Of a stretch of 6,365 nucleotides of DNA, positions 5,250 through 6,365 are shown one piece after another. Below the pieces are notes generated by a model, which was not told the DNA's origin, searched no databases, and saw nothing but the letters and a program-made list of their open reading frames with translations. Each line of letters begins with the position of its first letter. Position 1 is the stretch's first letter. The translations under genes were made by a program, and so were the position numbers. This stretch comes from Spirochaetaceae bacterium (lineage in GTDB: Bacteria > Spirochaetota > Spirochaetia > Treponematales > Treponemataceae): contig JAGCMR010000248.1 in NCBI GenBank assembly GCA_017646305.1, forward strand, positions 1-6,365, read 5' to 3'.

Positions 5250-6239
5250 GCCCCCACTGCCTGCGGAAAAACCCGCCTTGCCCTAGAGCTTTTTGGAAAA
5301 GACTCCTCATCTCCCTTTGCAGGAAAGGCTGAGCTTATTAGTGCTGATTCCATGCAGGTGTATCGTGGCATGAACATAGGAACTGCCAAGCCTTCTACTC
5401 AAGAGCTTTTGCAGCTTCCCCATCATCTTGTAGATATACAAAATCCTGACCAAGCCTTTTCTGTGGGGGAATTCGTTCGTCACAGCGACCAGCTTTGCCA
5501 GGAAATTGTTAAACGCAATCATATTCCCCTAGTGCTAGGAGGAACAGGCTTTTATATTAGAAACTTTCTCTGCGGTCTGCCTACCACTCCCCAGTCAGAT
5601 CCACAGCTACGGCTGGAGCTTCAGCAACGACTGGCACAAGAGGGGGCAGAGGAACTGTATCGTCAGCTTCAGCAGCTAGATCCTGTGGCAGCCCAGAGAA
5701 TCCACCCCAACGATCACTATCGCATCCTTCGTTCCTTGGAGGTAAGTCTTGCCAGCGGTCGTCCTCAAAGTTCCTTTAATCTTTCTCCCCAGCTACGGAG
5801 CCAATTTAAGTTTTGCATTATTATTTTGTGGCGGGAGCGACAGGAGTTGTATCAGCGAATAGATGCTCGTGTGGCTCAAATGATGGAGGAGGGCTTACCT
5901 CAAGAAGTTGCTTCCTTAGTGGCTTGTGGGTATAAAGAAGAAGATCCTGGTATGCAGGCTATTGGCTACCAGGAATTTCTTTTGAATCAGGAATTTATGG
6001 GTGTAGCAAAGCAAATAAATTCTCCAATTCCTCCTGATTCCTTTCAGGAAAGCTTTGCTTCTGTGGATTTTCATTCCATTCAGGAATTGATTTGTCGCAA
6101 TAGCCGCCGTTATGCAAAACGTCAGTACACCTATTTTCGAGGAATACCTAATGCCACCTACTTTCATGCCCAGGATGAAGCTGCGGTACAAACTCATATT
6201 GGAAAGTTTTTGGAATCATCTTTTCCCCTATTGACGTAA
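5229..6239 (+). CDS. miaA: tRNA dimethylallyltransferase
   Basis: MiaA transfers a dimethylallyl group to the N6 of adenosine 37 in tRNAs that read codons starting with U, a cytoplasmic step that aids decoding. In the 336-residue product I see the P-loop APTACGKT (8-15), DSMQVYRGMNIGTAKP (40-55), HHLVDIQNPDQAFSVGEF (65-82), LVLGGTGFYIRNFLCGLP (101-118), IHPNDHYRILRSLEV (158-172), EGLPQEVASL with AIGYQEF (221-250) and the basic RRYAKRQYTYFRG (293-305). Oddities: the first P-loop Gly is Ala (A8), and about 20 extra residues (roughly 258-282) separate GYQEF from RRYAKRQ, making it longer than the usual 300-320. I chose the GTG at 5229 because AAGGAG lies eight bases upstream and the product begins directly at the first beta strand; a GTG at 5199 would add ten residues but has no ribosome binding site. 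It lies 37 bases after rpoZ, in the same transcript. Confidence 0.95.
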   Translation: MPVLVVFAPTACGKTRLALELFGKDSSSPFAGKAELISADSMQVYRGMNIGTAKPSTQELLQLPHHLVDIQNPDQAFSVGEFVRHSDQLCQEIVKRNHIPLVLGGTGFYIRNFLCGLPTTPQSDPQLRLELQQRLAQEGAEELYRQLQQLDPVAAQRIHPNDHYRILRSLEVSLASGRPQSSFNLSPQLRSQFKFCIIILWRERQELYQRIDARVAQMMEEGLPQEVASLVACGYKEEDPGMQAIGYQEFLLNQEFMGVAKQINSPIPPDSFQESFASVDFHSIQELICRNSRRYAKRQYTYFRGIPNATYFHAQDEAAVQTHIGKFLESSFPLLT

Positions 6240-6259
6240 TCAAATTTTTAGTAGATAAT
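6231..6259 (+). promoter_or_regulatory. Promoter of the small ribosomal protein gene, inside the miaA 3' end
   Basis: TTGACG (6231-6236), a 17-base spacer and GATAAT (6254-6259). The -35 box is formed by the last codons of miaA just before its TAA. Transcription would start near 6266, giving a leader of about 23 bases with a normal ribosome binding site. This lets the ribosomal protein be made at higher levels than miaA. Confidence 0.7.
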
Positions 6260-6275
6260 AGTTTTAGTTTTCATT

Positions 6276-6281
6276 AAGGAG
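6276..6281 (+). promoter_or_regulatory. Ribosome binding site that fixes the GTG start of the small ribosomal protein
   Basis: AAGGAG lies seven bases before the GTG at 6289 and supports this non-ATG start. Confidence 0.75.
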
Positions 6282-6288
6282 AGCCATC

Positions 6289-6365
6289 GTGCCTTGCGGA
6301 AAAAAGAGAAAGCGTCAGAAGATTGCTACACATAAACGTAAGAAGAAGCTGAGAAGAAATCGGCA
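6289..6365 (+). CDS. AURKAIP1/COX24-domain ribosomal protein (bS22/mS38-like), 3' end missing
   Basis: Twenty-five codons are visible before the right edge: MPCGKKRKRQKIATHKRKKK followed by LRRNR, with the next codon beginning CA. The product is extremely basic. The order MPxGKKRKRxKIATHKRKK then LRxNR matches, from memory, the very small AURKAIP1/COX24-domain proteins (Pfam COX24_C) of spirochaetes and Bacteroidetes, usually 30 to 40 residues, so only a few residues should be missing. The domain is shared with mitochondrial ribosomal protein mS38 and with the small-subunit protein bS22 of mycobacteria, which sits close to the decoding region rRNA. A ribosomal role here is inferred from that relation. 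It starts with GTG, has its own ribosome binding site, and its own promoter at the miaA end. Confidence 0.85.
   Translation, partial: MPCGKKRKRQKIATHKRKKKLRRNR

Noticed and set aside
5209..5286. A 25-codon out-of-frame ATG frame across the miaA start, as a possible leader peptide
   Set aside because: It has no ribosome binding site and its Pro-rich product shows no attenuator-like codon run; it probably follows from overlap with miaA.

Overview
The window looks like chromosomal backbone DNA from a spirochaete, probably a member of the Spirochaetales related to Treponema or Spirochaeta. Three small proteins point this way: a PUR-domain nucleic acid-binding protein of the Borrelia BpuR type at the left edge, an RNA polymerase omega subunit of the Treponema-like form, and at the right edge a very basic ribosomal protein of the AURKAIP1/COX24 (bS22/mS38) type. 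This placement rests on remembered family resemblance, not on a search. I see no insertion sequence, phage gene, CRISPR array, tRNA or rRNA.

Layout. Minus strand, bases 1-2044: the start of the PUR-domain gene (cut by the edge), a 165-base gap, then a two-gene unit in which a NAD(P)H/FAD oxidoreductase of the rubredoxin reductase type (746-2044) is followed by a small unknown membrane protein whose ATG overlaps the oxidoreductase stop codon by four bases. Plus strand, 2108-3025: a PhnP-like metallo-beta-lactamase-fold hydrolase, divergent from the oxidoreductase. Minus strand, 3095-4897: a 600-residue pyruvate kinase with an extra C-terminal domain, convergent with the hydrolase; an imperfect hairpin lies between their 3' ends. 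Plus strand, 5003 to the end: rpoZ, miaA and the ribosomal protein gene, running divergently from pyruvate kinase.

Functionally the right half is core: RNA polymerase omega, tRNA A37 prenylation and a ribosomal protein, beside the last step of glycolysis. The left half has a redox enzyme with an unknown membrane partner and a nucleic acid-binding regulator.

The most interesting signals are regulatory. Two genes (the hydrolase and pyruvate kinase) have no Shine-Dalgarno sequence, and each has a good promoter whose -10 box ends exactly six bases before the ATG, which predicts leaderless mRNAs. The rpoZ promoter is close to consensus and carries overlapping palindromes. The miaA ribosome binding site and GTG start are folded into a GC-rich hairpin followed by a T-rich run, so it may act as an attenuator or translational switch between rpoZ and miaA. 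The last gene has a near-consensus promoter embedded in the miaA stop codon. I found no clearly new multi-gene defence or biosynthetic system here.
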